From: Engraulis encrasicolus
Lineage: Eukaryota > Chordata > Actinopteri > Clupeiformes > Engraulidae
DNA length: 64,000 bases
Reading direction: 5' to 3'
Assembly: GCF_034702125.1 (NCBI RefSeq)
Contig: NC_085865.1
Coordinates: forward strand, 27,723,914 to 27,787,913
Under the pieces are notes generated by a model. It worked only from the letters and a program-made list of their open reading frames with translations. It ran no database searches and was not told where the DNA came from. This document shows, piece after piece, positions 24,173 to 35,546 of the stretch (position 1 is its first letter; each line of letters begins with the position of its first letter). A program made the position numbers and the translations under genes.

Positions 24173-25117
24173 AAATGAAGGTCTTGGACAAAGGCATAGA
24201 AAAGCGCGCGCACACACACACACATGTACACACACACACACCCACACACCCACACACACACACACACACAGAGACACAGAGACACACACACACAATGGTA
24301 TGGGGTGAAAAGCAGGCTTAAATGTTTCTCTGTGGGTGCCTTCTGGATCAGTTAGGTCTGACAATAGCACCTATCCAAACACCAACACTCCCATCCTTTT
24401 TCTCTCAGCCTCCCTGTCCTCTTTCACCCTTTCTTTTCCCTTCCTCCTTTCACTCTTCTCTCTCATTCATCCTTTCTTCTCCCTTCCCCTTTGCTCTCCT
24501 CTACCTCCTTCTACCTTCCACAACAGGGGGAGTCAACCTAAAGGCCAGACACATCATTTTCTGACACCTGATGTCTCTCTCGCATGAAGAAAGAGGAAGA
24601 AAGGACGATGCCAAAGGAATTAGACATTAGAGAGAGAGAGAGAGAAACAGAGACAGAGACAGACAGAGATAAATTTGTTGTGTGCCCAGAATAGGATTTT
24701 TATTGAGGTGTGGGAGGTTGCTTTTGAAAACGGTGACCTGCGTTAGGATCCCAGTCTGACTCTGTAACATTTCTCTTTGTCACGTCTGTCTGGATTTTAA
24801 GAGGCTTGCTGACCGGCTTGACACGGCACCAGCGCGGGTCCAAAGAGCTGGAAGACTGAAAAGAAGAAGAATGAAGAAGAGTGGACAGCAGCACAGCTTA
24901 TATCCATCTCAGGACAATAGAGAGAAGAGAGTGGGGTCAGACATTGGAAGATCATTGGACCCCCTCATGCTACTGAAAAGGAAGGCAGATTTGTCACTGG
25001 AATTCCATTACTTTTGTAGCATGATGCGGTAGACTATCCAATTGATTTGACCTGAAAAGACATGTTGCCTGTTGTTCTCCCACTCAGTTGTTCTATGCCA
25101 CCCATCAATTTATGTAA

Positions 25118-25262
25118 GGGTTAACGTTCGGCGAGAAGGTCGCTACCGTGGAATAGCAGCACGACAGAGAGAATCTTTAGACCCCGACGCGGAGCGGAGG
25201 GGTCTTGTTCTCTCTGAAGTGCTGCTATTCCACAAAGCGACCGACTCGCCGAAAGTTAACCC
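25118..25262. repeat. CpG-rich near-perfect palindrome, ~70-bp arms
   Basis: The left arm begins GGGTTAACGTTCGGCGAG and the right arm ends in its complement CTCGCCGAAAGTTAACCC. The inner parts (GTGGAATAGCAGCAC / GTGCTGCTATTCCAC) also pair, and the centre at about 25190 has almost no loop. It is followed by a second pair of complementary words, GCTTATTATATGG (25263) and CCATATAATAAAC (25587), so a larger TIR element of about 490 bp may be present. No duplication is seen. I recall similar tracts as common repeats in fish, without being able to name the family. Confidence 0.8.
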
Positions 25263-25610
25263 GCTTATTATATGGATATACTTAAATGATTCACACATGG
25301 CGGGGACATTTCTTTAGGCCTATTTAATGTTAAGATTGTTGCTGCGCAAAACAAAACAGTTCCGTTGTGAAACACCGCTAGGCAACAGCTAGCCAGGACA
25401 ACAGGTGTTGTCTATCACAGCAGCTGATTAGAGTCTTGTTGAAAAGTCGCTTTAGCAGTGAAAAGTCTTGTTGCCATTGACAGCGGTCTGTTATAGACCA
25501 ACCCGTCCGTTATCGAAAAATAACAGACGTGCGAACGTTGGGGAGCCCCGTTGAAATGAATGGAGCATTCGACCGATGACGTCACAACCATATAATAAAC
25601 CAGTCTAATA
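25263..25610. other. Possible body of the palindrome-bearing element
   Basis: Bounded by inverted GCTTATTATATGG / CCATATAATAAAC. It contains GACGTCA near 25578 and no frame. It probably belongs with the palindrome at 25118, but the outer edges are unclear. Confidence 0.35.
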
Positions 25611-25879
25611 TAGGCCTATACACATGGAAAGTGTGAAGGAATGCTCCTCATGAATATCAGTGTACCAGACAGATGATGGCAGCTCATATACGTGTACCAG
25701 GCAACACTGTTCTGGCCCACACACATACACTAAGACACAACTTGCATAAACTTAAACTCCATTTCTCTCAAGCGTGTGCACACACACAACATATGTCACA
25801 GAGATCCAATCTGATCTCATAAAGTCTCATCAGAGTCATTTGGGAATGTCAGCCTCAACGCCCAGAGTAGAAGACTCAC

Positions 25880-26020
25880 ACTCTCACTCTCACTCTCACT
25901 CTCTCTCTCTCTCTCTCTGTCTGTTGTGCACGTGTGTGCGCGTGCATACATGTTTGTGTACTTGCGCATGTGTGTGTGTTTGTGTGTGTGTGTGCGAGAG
26001 AGAGAGAGAGAGAGAGAGAG
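25880..26020. repeat. (CACTCT)n, (CT)n, (GT)n, (GA)n mixed simple repeats
   Basis: Short arrays of four different motifs follow each other. A 17-base poly-G run lies further on at 26334-26350. Confidence 0.9.
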
Positions 26021-26350
26021 GGCTGGAAGCCTCAGATGGCTAGTGCACTGAGCTTGGCCCCAGACAGATGGTGACATTCAATCCCCTCTGCACCGCCTCC
26101 ACAAAATGGGCAGGGAGCATTTGGGAGCCAAAGAGGCCCCACTTGTGTGGGTGACACCCGTCAAACAAGATGCCTGGAAGACATGCTTCTCACCAATGTA
26201 ATGGAGAGAGGGAGGGAGGGACAGTGAAAGAGGAGAGAGGATGAGGGGCATGAAGGAGAGACTGAGAGAAAATGAGATTTACAGAAAGTGAGACAAGTGT
26301 GATTGAAGGATGGTGTGACAGTCTGTGAGAGGAGGGGGGGGGGGGGGGGG

Positions 26351-27103
26351 TGAAGAGTGCCATATCATATTCCTAGCAGATGCTTTCATTGATATTGTTG
26401 GCTGGCTTCAATAGAGAAATTGACAGATCAATTTCTATGACTTGGTTCCATGACATTTTCAACTGTATATTTTGTGCAGTGATTAAAACAGTAACGTAAT
26501 TCTGTTTCAAAACAACTTCACAGAAAACATATTTCAAACTAATTAGCCATCATATCACCCGAGATTAGACATTGCCATGATAGCAGTCCAAGTATCAAGT
26601 TAGACCTCAGCACAGCTATTTTACTGTAATTATTATATGTTATTTTATCCACAATGTGCGTCTGTTTTCTTTTTATTTACATATTGCTCTTGAACCATTT
26701 GGCTTCATGAATTAATCTGTCCATGAACATGCTTGTTTGTTCGAAGATGATGAGATATGAAAGAATGTGTGAAGGAGAAAGAGAGTGAGAGGGAGGGAGA
26801 GAGGGTGATACATATGAAAAAGAAAGAAATGCCTGGATACTCCGAAGGAATGGCTCTTTCACTTCTGTTTGATCGCATCTCAAAGGTCCAAGCCAACGCT
26901 GAAGGTGCAACCTGACCTATGACACTGCACTTCACAGCTGAAAGCAAAAGAGACAGAAACAAAACTGAGGGGTAAAAAATCAGATGAGAGAAAGAGCAGT
27001 GAGAGCATCACACATAATAAGGAGGCTTAGAAACACCGAAAAATGGTTCACAACACAGACATCAAAACAACAACTGCAGACCTCATGGACATCTATAATT
27101 TAA
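26351..27103. other. Intergenic, no feature recognised
   Basis: Mixed AT-rich sequence without long frames, TIRs or simple repeats. Confidence 0.4.
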
Positions 27104-27134
<31 letters not shown>

Positions 27135-27192
27135 CGTGTGTGTGTGTGTGCGTGCATGCGGCGTGTGTCCGTGCGTGCGTGCGTGTGTGCGT
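27104..27192. repeat. (GT)n/(GTGC)n microsatellite
   Basis: GT units interrupted by GC and TGCG steps. Confidence 0.93.
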
Positions 27193-27385
27193 GCTATGTT
27201 AAAATATTCAGAAATATTGATACAGAAATGATGTGTGAACACCACGAGCATATGCATGTGTACGTGCGTGTGTCTGTGTAATTGGGCGAGACAGTGCTGC
27301 AAACTAAACCCGTCGTGTAATGCTGACTTGTCACTGGACTGTGTCCAAAGTGACCTCCGCCATCTGTGGCGACTTGTCTGTTGTC

Positions 27386-27717
27386 CAAGGGCGTAGGTTT
27401 CGTGTGAGCTTTGGTAGGGACAACTTCACCCCCCACCCAATTTCATAGATTTCATAGACATTAATATATTTTTAAAATTCGCTCAAATAGGCTGTGCGCG
27501 TTACCAAAATCATGACTAAGTCTTGAGAAGAGGGTTTCTTAAGCCAGGTGGCACATAGACCAGGGCTCATCTCCTTTTTTCCAAAATAAACAGTGCTATA
27601 GACCTAAGTGGTAGGCTAGATGTAAAATAGCCTACATATAGGCTACATCTAGCCTATCAAACATTTAAACAAGACTGCTTCAACGATTCAGCATTTCTAT
27701 TGGGCCTGGACATAGCA

Positions 27718-27813
<96 letters not shown>

Positions 27814-28558
27814 CTCTCACTGACTTAAAAAAGGGCGGCGGCTCCTTTTAGAAGCGGCTCTTTTTATCCTGGGAGAAGCTGCGCATGAGAGAACGTTTCC
27901 CTACCCACAAAATATCTACAGTTGACTGTTATTCTCAGAAGAATGCCTGAGGAGTCACAACTCGAAATGTATTCCTTTTGCTAAACTTTTTACCTCACGC
28001 GGCAAGCGCTACTTGTTTGTCGTCATGAGCAAGCATTATCAACCGCATTTAGCGTTTGCCCGTCTTCAAAATAGCATTCTTCTGGTGTTGCGCTTGCGAT
28101 GGCGAAATAACTTACCGCCCTTTTCTTTTTGTCGTCTCTGAAGCTTATAACGCTGATGTTGAAACACCCATGCAGCTTAAGTTGGGGATTTCAGCACCAC
28201 TAGCACATTGACCACTGCTTCCACCTGAAACTACCTGGCCGTCTAATGACCCTTCAGTCTGTTACACCCATTGAGAGTAACAATGGTTACACCCAATAGC
28301 GACGTGGGTTGCCATATCTCCGAATAAACCGCGGAATCTCTCATATCATAAAGAATACAGCCAGTTCAATATATATATATATATATATTTAAATTAATGC
28401 TACCACTTTGTAGTAGCCTATATTGAAATATTAAACTAATCAATGTAGATTTTCGATACATTAAAATAATATGGCTAAAATTGGTAGGGACAATTTTATA
28501 TCCCTTAAATATTGGTAGGGACATGTCACAAGCGTCCCCCCCTAAACCTACGCCCATG
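27386..28558. mobile_element. hAT-like element, perfect 8-bp TSD CTGTTGTC
   Basis: The left end CAAGGGCGTAGGTTT and the complement of the right end (CATGGGCGTAGGTTT) match at 14 of 15 bases. CTGTTGTC lies on both sides (27378-27385, 28559-28566). 'ttggtagggaca' words recur near both ends (27411, 28479, 28512), likely subterminal motifs. A 91-bp GA array sits inside at 27721-27811. No transposase frame is seen, so it is non-autonomous. The CA-start with an 8-bp duplication supports hAT. Confidence 0.87.
27721..27811. repeat. (GA)n microsatellite
   Basis: 91 bases of perfect AG/GA inside the hAT-like element at 27386-28558. Confidence 0.97.
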
Positions 28559-28846
28559 CTGTTGTCTGCCCTGCACATCACACCCACGTCGGACCACACG
28601 TGTGCCCCACCTGCTTTCCATTTTTAAACACCTTTGTCTTGAAGCAGGCTCCGACACAAAGTGTTCACCATGAAGGTGTGCCTGTCAGTGCTCCCTGGGC
28701 GTCATTGGTCATTCACTATACATCAACCCCTCACAAATGGAGGAGATGTATTCATCTGTATAGGGGTCAAATGTATATATGGTCAAGTGTGAATTGGGAT
28801 GACACCACTGTGACAATCAACAAATAGAGACTCAAGTGGAAACTGA

Positions 28847-29119
28847 GTGCATCCCAATATGTGACCTTGCCTCCTCCACTTGTGCTTGTCTCCTCGTCCC
28901 GCCTCCTGGCCCCTCCTCCGTGGAGAAAACGATAAAGTTTCCCAGCTGTCAGCCTTGCCACAACAACTTTTGAGGGACTGTTTTTCATTCACCATCCCAA
29001 TTGCAATTGAGGTTTTGCAAGATATTGAAATATAATGCTGTTGTCAGTGATGTCATCATGACGAGAAGCAAGTGGAGGAGGCAAGTGGAGGAGGCAAGGT
29101 CGCATATTAAAACGCACCC
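28847..29119. mobile_element. MITE, copy 2 of the 3643 family
   Basis: It matches 3643-3937 along nearly its whole length in the same orientation, with the same 'gataaagtttcccagctgtc' core and repeated 'agtggaggaggcaagg' near the right end. The main difference is a deletion of about 20 bases near 29007. The right end is altered (AAAACGCACCC), so this copy is more decayed. Confidence 0.75.
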
Positions 29120-29124
29120 ACAGT

Positions 29125-29279
29125 CAGGGCCGCTGACAGCTTTTGCTGGGTCCAGGACAAAGTCATCTGAAAGGGCCCCCCATCCTAAAAAATGTAATGG
29201 ATACCCAATTTTGGGTCCTCTATCTACCTGGGCCCGGGACAAATTACCCCTTTGCCCCCTCCCCCTGTCAGCTTCTCTG
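29125..29279. mobile_element. hAT-type MITE abutting the previous MITE
   Basis: The left end CAGGGCCGCTGACAGCTTTT and right end ...CTGTCAGCTTCTCTG pair imperfectly. The flanks CCCACAGT (29117-29124) and GACACAGT (29280-29287) agree at 6 of 8 bases. The body is rich in GGGCCC. Size and ends fit a small hAT MITE. It begins 5 bases after the end of the 28847 element, so it may have inserted at that edge. Confidence 0.55.
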
Positions 29280-29559
29280 GACACAGTAACTACAGAACAG
29301 AATAATTAGGCTGTACAGTGCGACGCAATAGACAGCAAAAGTAAAAAAAATGGCCAAGCTACCACATGAATGAATCCACACCACAATATTTGCACAGTAT
29401 GATATTGTAAGAACACAACACAAGATGTACAAAAGCCATGTGCACCGCTGAGGGCCCACTACACCTAATGCAGTATGTGGACTGATGTGCCAGAAGGAAG
29501 TGTGCATACTGTTGTTAGGTCTGAATTGGGATGCGGCCCGTGTGCCTATCGACCTTCCC

Positions 29560-29830
29560 TTCGTGATTTATGAGGCAAGAGTCTCCTGCTGCTTTTAGTG
29601 TCAGATTGCAGGAGCCACAACGTGATGTGTGTCGTTCATTTACACAGCGTTGCCACTTATTCGCACACCTCCTCGATGACTAATAAGAAAAGGCTTTATA
29701 CAGCCTTTATCTTCCCCCCCTTTTCACTCTCTCTCTCTCTCTCTCTCCCTCTCTCTGGGTTCTCTCTAGCAGTCTCTATTAGCAGGATAAATAATTAGCT
29801 AATTTACGACATCCTCCCAACCCCCACATG
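29560..29830. other. Repeat-poor block, possible conserved non-coding element
   Basis: It has balanced composition around 29580-29700 and an 'aaataattagctaatttacgac' type palindromic homeobox-like word near 29789, interrupted by a CT run. No frame is supported. The call is based on texture only. Confidence 0.2.
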
Positions 29831-29996
29831 ATCAAATTAAATGTGTCCACCCACCTACTTACCATCTCAGCATATACAGTAGGCTACCTAAGCAGATCAC
29901 AGCTGCCTTATTTCCACCGTTTCCTGATTTTTTTTCTCTCCCTACGCCATGACACTTGTATAAATGTGCCTACTGTACAGGCTGGTGTTTCTTTCT

Positions 29997-30194
29997 TTTT
30001 TTTTTTTAAGATATTTTTATGGGCTTTTTTTGTGCCTTTATTTCGGATAGGACAGTGAAGGTGTGACAGGAAGTGAGTGTGGAGAGAGATGGGCTAGGGT
30101 TGGGAAATGACCCCGTCCGGACTCGAACCGGGGTCCCCATGGGCATGCAAGCCCAAGTGTGGGGGGTTTAGCGCGCTGCGCCACAGCACCCCCT
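29997..30194 (-). mobile_element. tRNA-derived SINE with perfect 15-bp TSD
   Basis: On the minus strand it opens GGGGTGCTGTGGCGCAGCGC, holding an A-box-like TGGCGCAGCGCG. The B box GGTTCGAGTCC is at 30129-30119. It ends in an A-tail (T-run at 29997-30007 on the plus strand). The 15-mer CTGGTGTTTCTTTCT is present on both sides (29982-29996 and 30195-30209), the mark of target-primed reverse transcription. The same family occurs on the plus strand at 60206-60380. The intact duplication suggests a fairly recent insertion. Confidence 0.9.
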
Positions 30195-30639
30195 CTGGTG
30201 TTTCTTTCTGAATGCAGATTGCACAGTACTGTGTACCTGTGTATCTGTGTGTATGTGTGTACGTGTGCACGTTTGCCTGTGCCTTTGTATCAGCGTCTAT
30301 GTCAGTCAGTGTGGTGAACCCTAAAACAATCCATGTACGTCCTCCCCTGATCCTGACCTGGAACCGTTTTCTATTGGCGTCGGCTGGCATGCCGTCTGTG
30401 ACACCCTGACAGGCAGGCAAGCGGGCCTGACAAACCAGGATTAGGAGGCCCAGTGTCTGTGGCGAGCATGATGAAATCTCTCCAACATTGCAGCAGTGTT
30501 GAGTGTCTGCAGTAGCAGCAGCAGTGTGCCATTGCCATTGCATCAGATCACAGTATTAACATTAGCCAGCTGTCTCATTGTGCTAGTGCAGGAGCCGGCG
30601 GTGTTGTGTTGTATTGCATGTATATTTTATAGCAGCAGC

Positions 30640-30800
30640 AGTAGCAGCAGCAGCAGAGACTGTATGGTAATTCGGGCTGGGCCTCCCCTTAAATCGACTC
30701 CTGTTGCGAACTTAGCCATGCTAATGAAGCAGGAGGACCCGGGCCTGCCTCGGGGCCAGGAATGGGTAAGGAGCTGTGGAGGATTTGCTGCCCAGTGAAG
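30640..30800. other. Repeat-free block near AGC repeats
   Basis: Follows a short CAG/AGC tract (30632-30655). It holds 'gccatgctaatgaagcagg', an octamer-like ATGCTAAT word. It is a weak enhancer-like candidate only. Confidence 0.2.
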
Positions 30801-30887
30801 TGATACTCGAGTCGGGCCACAGAGAGTGGGCCTGGGCCTTTGGAAAGCTAGGCGAGACTCAGAACGAAAGAGTGCACTTAATAATTG

Positions 30888-30889
<2 letters not shown>

Positions 30890-30957
<68 letters not shown>
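30890..30957. repeat. (GT)n microsatellite
   Basis: About 68 bases of perfect GT. Confidence 0.97.
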
Positions 30958-30959
<2 letters not shown>

Positions 30960-31246
30960 ACACTCTCACACTGCTACAAGTCCACCAATGTTTGCCACCT
31001 CTCCACAGATCCTTGGCAAAGAAAAGGAAAAAGTGGTCTGGGAGAGATAGTGCTGGCACAAAGGCATTGTGCACTAAAAAGGCAAATTGAGAATGGGTCA
31101 AGGAAAAGAAATGGGCTGGTAGGAAAAGGCAGAAGAGAAGAGAGAAGGGGATAATGTAATACTACTACTACTACTACTAATAATAATAATGATATTAATT
31201 AATTCCTTATCTGTTAGGCAACAAGCTTCACAGCACTTGCAAACTA

Positions 31247-31602
31247 ATGCCGAGCTTGCGCTGTGTGATTGTTGGCCCTATTTTGCCATGAATTGACAGT
31301 CGCACCACTATTTGGGAATCACAAAAAGGCACAAATTACCAGGGCAGTACGATTCGCTCTTGAGCATACCCGCGCCTCCACCTCAGTTTGCCTTCTGCGT
31401 TTTTGTCAACTGCGGTTCCGGAAAACAAGCCTGTCGTGTCGTACAGTGTGAGGATTCTGGTCATATCTGACCTTCAGGTCGTATAGTGTGAGGACGTTAG
31501 TCGTGAGATGTGAACTTTTAAACCCTATGCGATTCCCTCGCACCGTGTGAGCAGGAGCTAAATACCCGTGATTGAATATACAGCACACTATAAACCCAGC
31601 AT
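31247..31602. mobile_element. TA-flanked TIR element (copy 2 of the 8494 family)
   Basis: The left end AATGCCGAGCTTGCGCTGTG and right end ...CACTATAAACCCAGCAT are diverged inverted repeats, with TA on each side (31245-31246, 31603-31604). The inside matches 8770-8990, for example 'tgcgattcgctgttgagcg' there against 'tacgattcgctcttgagca' here. It is 356 bp, shorter than copy 1 by an internal deletion. No gene. Confidence 0.65.
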
Positions 31603-31747
31603 TAGTCTCAGGAAAATGTCAAGAGCGACGCTGACACACACACACACACACAACAGTACACAAGCCCCTCTTGACGGCTGAATTATTATCCACAACATGA
31701 TTACAGTAAAACTACAATAAAATGCCATTTTATAAGGCACAGGAGGG

Positions 31748-31749
<2 letters not shown>

Positions 31750-31786
<37 letters not shown>

Positions 31787-31803
31787 GTGCGTGCGTGCGT
31801 GTG
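31750..31803. repeat. (GT)n-(GTGC)n microsatellite
   Basis: GT array grading into GCGT units. Confidence 0.93.
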
Positions 31804-32268
31804 CTCACGTGCACACACATGCCTATGCATTTATGAATGTGTGGGGCAGAGGAGAGGAGGCCTCTCCCAATGCCTTTGTCTGGCGGGGTTAAAGAATGTC
31901 CTCCATCAGGTCAGCTGTGCTATCAACGGAATGAACGCAGCGCCCACATGAATCATGGGAAGGTCGACGGAAGAGAATGGAATGGTGGCGGAGAGGAGAG
32001 GAGAGGTGAGGCGAGGAGATGGCAAGAGAAAATAGGCAGGGTAGAAATGGGAGGAGTGAATGGAATGGTGGAGGAGAAGAGAGGGTAGAATAGGTAGGGT
32101 GAGGAATAGCTGTGGAATGCGCCGAGTCAGAGAATCTAAAAGCGAGATGATGTTTACAATTTTTAGTCTTTTAGGAATGTGAATTCAAAACTAATTATAA
32201 GGTGAATGAGAAGCAAATCAACCCTTTACATTTCAAAACGCTGAATTAGACTGGATATGGAAAAGTAT

Positions 32269-32545
32269 GGGCAGTCATGGGTAGGTGGTTAGGGCGTCAG
32301 ACTTGTAGCCCAAAGATTGCCGGTTCGACTACCGACCCACCGGGTTGGTGGGGGAAGTAATTTACCAGTGCTCCCCCCATCCTCCTCCATGACTGAAGTA
32401 CGCTGAACATGGTACCGTCCCACCGGGTGAGACATAAATGCAATTTTGCTGTGTGCAGTGAACACTTGTGTGCTGTGGAGTGATGTGAGTGATGTCACAA
32501 TGACAATGGGAGTTGGAGTTTCCCAGTTCGGCTTTAACTTCACTT
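32269..32545 (+). mobile_element. tRNA-derived SINE
   Basis: The plus strand shows an A-box-like TAGGTGGTTAGG at 32282-32293 and a B box GGTTCGACTACC at 32322-32333. The spacing fits a tRNA-type promoter. The body (about 32335-32545) includes 'cagtgctccccccatcctcc' and ends in a 'gctttaacttcac' tract. The 3' end and target duplication are unclear. It resembles the tRNA head of the SINE at 40015 but has a different body. Confidence 0.7.
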
Positions 32546-32639
32546 TTTCAGTCAGAATGACAAAGCGGAAAACAGAAACCAGCCACGACATCATAGCCTC
32601 AGTGAGATTGTCTAAAGGGCCGCTGTTGTCAAAGAGACT

Positions 32640-33000
32640 AAACTGAATCCATGGTAATTCGTATAATTACTGTCCGCTCTGCAATTACCATCAAGCACAA
32701 TGGCAACCAGACCTTAACCTTCACTAATTAGAGACTCGTATGAGAGGCATGCTGCCTGGCTACTCATCACGCTCAGCACTTGTGTGTGATTTTGTGTGAA
32801 ATCCAATACTTCTCCATTGGAGCGGTGTCTTTCTGTTTTCTTTTCTGGCATTAATCTGGTTCAGACAGCTGAATAATTGGCCTGTACTGCCCTACAATGC
32901 CAACATCTAGTCACTGCACATTCTGTCAAAGCTTCATTTGAACTGAACATTTGCATTAAACATGTCCTGTGATTCAAAATATTAATAAATAATAATAAAC
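32640..33000. other. Repeat-free block, candidate conserved non-coding element
   Basis: Just past the SINE lies a block of even composition with ordered words such as 'ctctgcaattaccatcaagc', 'ttcactaattagagactc' and 'cagctgaataattggcc'. No repeat, TIR or frame is present. This is the most enhancer-like texture in the window, together with 55380-55930. Confidence 0.3.
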
Positions 33001-33126
33001 TTTCCTCACAAGCTATTTCAGAGAAGAGTGCTTAAAGTATTTTCTATTCTTTGGCATCTTCAATTTAATGCATTATGATCAAGGAGAGGGTGGAATCCCA
33101 TGAGGTTTTCACTCTTCTCACATATA

Positions 33127-33445
33127 GGGGTTTCAGGCCGACCGGAACGGAGCCGGTGCCGGTGCTCGCACCAGTTACGTTCAGCACTGAAGTGCTTACC
33201 TGCGAACCGCCCGTGTTCATACCGCTCTCTGAACTTTTTCCGCACGTGGCTGTATTACCCGGATGAACCTGCTGACGACCACGCTGTTGTCACAGTTCGC
33301 AGGCAAAAACAAGTATTTTGCGGTTCACATTGCGAACCAACTCTCCGGTTCCTGAATGCTAAGATCTGTGGCATGAAGACGACGGCCGGTTCGAGATTAA
33401 GTGCGGGAACATCTCCGGAACAGTTCTCAGTTGGCCTGAACGCCC
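33127..33445. mobile_element. TIR element, GGGGTTTCAGGCC ends
   Basis: The left end GGGGTTTCAGGCCGACCGGA pairs with the right end (complement GGGCGTTCAGGCCAACTGAG). The flanks share only TA, with ATA on one side and TAA on the other, so a Harbinger-type 3-bp duplication is possible but not exact. The inside is CpG-rich with repeated 'tgcgaacc' and 'ccggttc' words. Confidence 0.6.
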
Positions 33446-33779
33446 TAATAGGGGAACATGTTTTTAACAGCAAACTATTTTAGCACTTGCGACTTCATCA
33501 TGGCCTGTGTGTAGTTAAATAAATAAAAATCTATACTGTCAAAAAGAAAGAAATCTCTCACATGCAATGAAAAGTAAACATAGCCTTCTGTTACATGTAT
33601 TCTTCATTTTTATTTACTGAATCACAGGTGAGCACACAAACTCAAACCAAACAAATACCTCAGTTCTTTTTCTGCATCCGCCTTGCTCACTCTCACCTCT
33701 CTCCCTCTCTCCTTCTCTCTTTCTCCCTCTCTCTTGCTCTCTCTCTCTCTCTGTGACACTTTTTTTCCCCTTCCCTAGC

Positions 33780-33960
33780 TGCTCAGTGGTACCGTTCCTC
33801 TTAAACGGCGAATGTGACCGTGATTATTACCAAGCATTCATTTCATGGTGACACACGGCATTAAGAGATTATTTGTCCTCTTAGCGTGAGGCCTGGCTCC
33901 CCCTGGTGCAGCCTGCCTTCTCCTCTGCTCCAGTAATGGAGTTTAAGTCAGATTGCTCTT
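33780..33960. other. Repeat-free block between CT and CA tracts
   Basis: Even composition with 'tgattattaccaagcattc'. No frame is seen. Weak enhancer-like candidate. Confidence 0.2.
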
Positions 33961-33968
33961 AATGCCTA

Positions 33969-33981
33969 CCTTCAACACACA

Positions 33982-34062
<81 letters not shown>

Positions 34063-34131
34063 CGCACCTACGAAACACCTACACTTACATACATGGACTT
34101 ACACACATGTACACATACACAAACGCACGCA

Positions 34132-34190
<59 letters not shown>

Positions 34191-34253
34191 CACACCTACG
34201 AAACACCTACACTTACATACATGGACTTACACACATGTACACATACACAAACG

Positions 34254-34290
<37 letters not shown>
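33969..34290. repeat. (CACG)n/(CA)n with duplicated 128-bp unit
   Basis: A core of about 78 bases starting AGTACGCACCTACGAAACAC (34059) recurs from 34187 with one change (ACGCAC to ACACAC) after a CACG/CA array. The period is 128 bases. Flanking arrays share the same CACG-then-CA order, so this is a small tandem duplication that carried its microsatellite along. Confidence 0.92.
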
Positions 34291-35370
34291 TGCAGCAACT
34301 AGCCACAGACAATGGTTTCTCTATTCAAATCTCTATTTTCAGGAGGTTATATAAGTCTAGGAGTGTGTTTATCATTTGGAAATTGTGTGTAAATCAGTGA
34401 GTTGTGTTTTTTCTTACGTTTTGCTAAATGTGTGTTAAAAATTGCAAACTCAGTGCTATGGGTTTAGCTAATTTGGTGATTTGTGCATTTTTGTGAGCAG
34501 TATCGCAAAAGCAGCCAAAGTATTTTTTTTTTTTTTAAAGACTGTTAGCGAACAGAAAAAAACTACTGTAAAAGCACATTCCATGGAGAAAAGCGCACGC
34601 ACATGTGGAGGCACGCACATACACACTTTCTCTTTTTCTCTCCATCTTTCGCTTTTAAGTAATTTCCTCCTTCTTGAACTTACTCATTTACAGTCTCACT
34701 AAAGAGCATTGAGTCATCACCCACCCCTAACACCCCACGCACGCACGCACACGAGCACACATACACACACCTGTCCAACAGATGAGATGGTGAGAGATTG
34801 AGAACGAAACGGTTGCTGAACTGAGGCGCATGGGGGGAAATGCATCTCACCTTTGCAGATAAACGATCAGCTGTTAATGAAGAGAAAACAGAATAGGATT
34901 CTGCAGGGAGGTCCAAGCTGTGAGAGGCCTGGAATTAAATGAGTATGGCAGTCTTTTATGACTTGGCATAAAACAATGCAGGCACACACACACGCACGCA
35001 CGCACGCACACACACATACACACAGGGCAAGTATAATCCCTTGTGCTTGAACAAATCACTATGAATGGAAATGACTGCCATTGATGCCATTGACTGACAA
35101 GTGATGTCCATTGCCTACCTTTCCCACCTTTAAAATGCACTTTTCAAACAGACATACACATGGACAGGAAATAGTACGTCACTATCTTGGCACATTAGCA
35201 TTATTGCGACAGGCCGTTTTGTAGACGAGAAACAAGCGGCAAGAGACAGAGGATAGAGACAGAAGGAGCATTAAGGAAGGCAAAGGGTACTCCACAGTAG
35301 CATATAGGCCTACCTTAACTACTATACCGTAAATTCTGCAGTGCGAGAGTCTGTAAATTTGTATATAGGC
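34290..35370. other. Intergenic, no feature recognised
   Basis: AT-rich sequence with short CACG tracts near 34738 and 34990. No frame or TIR pair is supported. Confidence 0.4.
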
Positions 35371-35373
35371 TTA

Positions 35374-35492
35374 GGCCGAATCCACACCAAGGCGTTGCAG
35401 AATGGAAGCGAGACGAATGAGGCATTTCTGCCAGTGTGTTCTACTCTGCCTTTCACACCGACAGCGTCGGCGTGCGCGGCCATTCCTGTTCA

Positions 35493-35546
<54 letters not shown>

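Noticed and set aside
30119..30194. Possible tRNA gene
   Set aside because: A and B boxes are present, but the sequence is the head of a SINE with an A-tail and 15-bp target duplication.
33969..34290. CRISPR-like repeat-spacer layout
   Set aside because: Only two repeated cores separated by CACG/CA arrays; this is a eukaryotic simple-repeat duplication.
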